Source: Terfezia claveryi (lineage: Eukaryota > Ascomycota > Pezizomycetes > Pezizales > Pezizaceae). From it: a stretch of 43,466 nt of DNA. The notes beneath the pieces are model-generated. The model ran no database searches and was not told the DNA's origin. It was given only the letters and a program-made list of their open reading frames with translations. The position numbers and the translations under genes are program-made. The stretch is from NCBI GenBank assembly GCA_015179025.1, contig WHUX01000325.1:1-43466 (forward strand), read 5' to 3'. Below, in pieces: positions 42,791-43,466 of this stretch; the first letter of the stretch is position 1, and each line of letters opens with the position of its first letter.

Positions 42791-43466
42791 ATAATAAATC
42801 ATATTAGATAGTATTAATTTAAAACTGTTTATATAATCTATATCTATTAATATAAATGTTTGTATATTTTAGTTTTATTGAGGTAAGACCTTAGAAGAGT
42901 AAAGAAATAACTATATAGATTATTTTATTAGGAAATAGTAATTAACTAATATAATTTATCTTTTATAAATTTATACTATTTAAGCTATATAATCTTGATT
43001 TAATTAGTATATAAGCTTACTTACTTATACCTATATCAGCTGAAAAAATTCTCTATTATAATGCAATAACTAGTTTTATTCTATCTGGTATACTACCAAA
43101 TTCCTGCTACCTTCCATACACTCTATTCATACTACAAAATTTTTACTCTTACTCATGTACTTTATATATACTTTCAAAATATATACTCTGTACCTTGAAC
43201 ACTACCAAATTCCTACTACCTCTTATATACCTTATATACACCCTCAAACTTTAGTAGAAAAAATAAACAAATCTATATCTGGATGTATTAACTACTTTTA
43301 TACTATCTCATATATTACAATTTTCTGCTTACCTCTATATGCCTCTATATATATTCTTTTAATATTGGTATAGTACTTATTTTATATCTAACACTTTATG
43401 TTCTTTATAGCTCTTCTCTTAACTATAGTTATAAGTTTATTATTTTTTAATTATAAATTATATTCT
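42791..43466. repeat. AT-rich tail with a short direct repeat
   Basis: A 21-bp near-identical direct repeat, ACTACCAAATTCCTRCTACC plus T, lies at 43092-43112 and 43201-43221, 109 bp apart. The sequence between and after is a loose mixture of TATATAC and CTACC motifs. An open stretch at 43155-43373 has no resemblance to a known protein. Nothing else is recognised to the window end. Confidence 0.5.

Noticed and set aside
39374..43466. Mitochondrial DNA insertion or centromere core
   Set aside because: The AT bias fits, but translated remnants are transposase and gypsy RT, and no mitochondrial gene or satellite array is seen.
1..43466. tRNA or rRNA genes
   Set aside because: No cloverleaf with A/B box spacing or rRNA-like conserved stretch was noticed on either strand; a covariance search was not possible here.

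Overview
The window looks like nuclear DNA of a filamentous ascomycete (Pezizomycotina). It carries one intron-rich housekeeping gene, the TOR kinase, with short fungal introns of about 49-73 bp. Around it lie Ty3/gypsy chromovirus-type retrotransposons, a PIF/Harbinger DNA transposon and a Fot1/pogo fossil. Many old elements carry C-to-T and G-to-A changes that create stop codons, and long tracts are almost pure A/T. This is what RIP-like mutation leaves behind. I cannot place the species more precisely.

Layout. 1-24022 is a mosaic of two Ty3/gypsy families, here called A (LTR about 737 bp, TGTAAG...CTTACA) and B (LTR about 1466 bp, ending CCCCGTGACA). An almost complete A element (1663-10840) sits between pieces of B (gag at 1-1662, a partial LTR at 10841-12195). 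It contains a nested A solo LTR with a perfect 5-bp target duplication. A second, minus-strand A copy (12196-16092) is cut off in its reverse transcriptase. B follows in the permuted order integrase-LTR-gag-protease-RT-RNase H (16093-24022). 24023-25862 holds a repeat tract and the integrase/chromodomain end of a third gypsy family, C, with a possible LTR. 25863-28080 is AT-rich decayed DNA. It runs into a less mutated fragment resembling ORF1 of fungal LINEs or EKA-like proteins, followed by an A21 tract.

28928-36571 (minus) is a complete TOR gene with 11 exons and a predicted protein of 2359 residues. All exon phases close, and the FRB, kinase and FATC signatures are present. It is the only clearly functional gene in the window. 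A 2.43-kb Harbinger element (36946-39373), with 16-bp terminal inverted repeats, begins 375 bp upstream of the TOR start codon. Its Myb/SANT-like and transposase genes are convergent, overlap at their ends, and both carry stops. 39374-43466 is very AT-rich and contains a decayed Fot1-type (DD35D) transposase and a decayed gypsy reverse transcriptase.

Overall, an intact essential gene lies as an island in transposon debris. I found no CRISPR array, tRNA, rRNA or clear new defence or metabolic system. The more unusual points are the permuted single-LTR B element, the mismatched flanks of element A, a Cys/His-rich insert between RNase H and integrase in A, an Asp-to-Asn change in RT motif A shared by both A copies, and the Harbinger insertion next to TOR.
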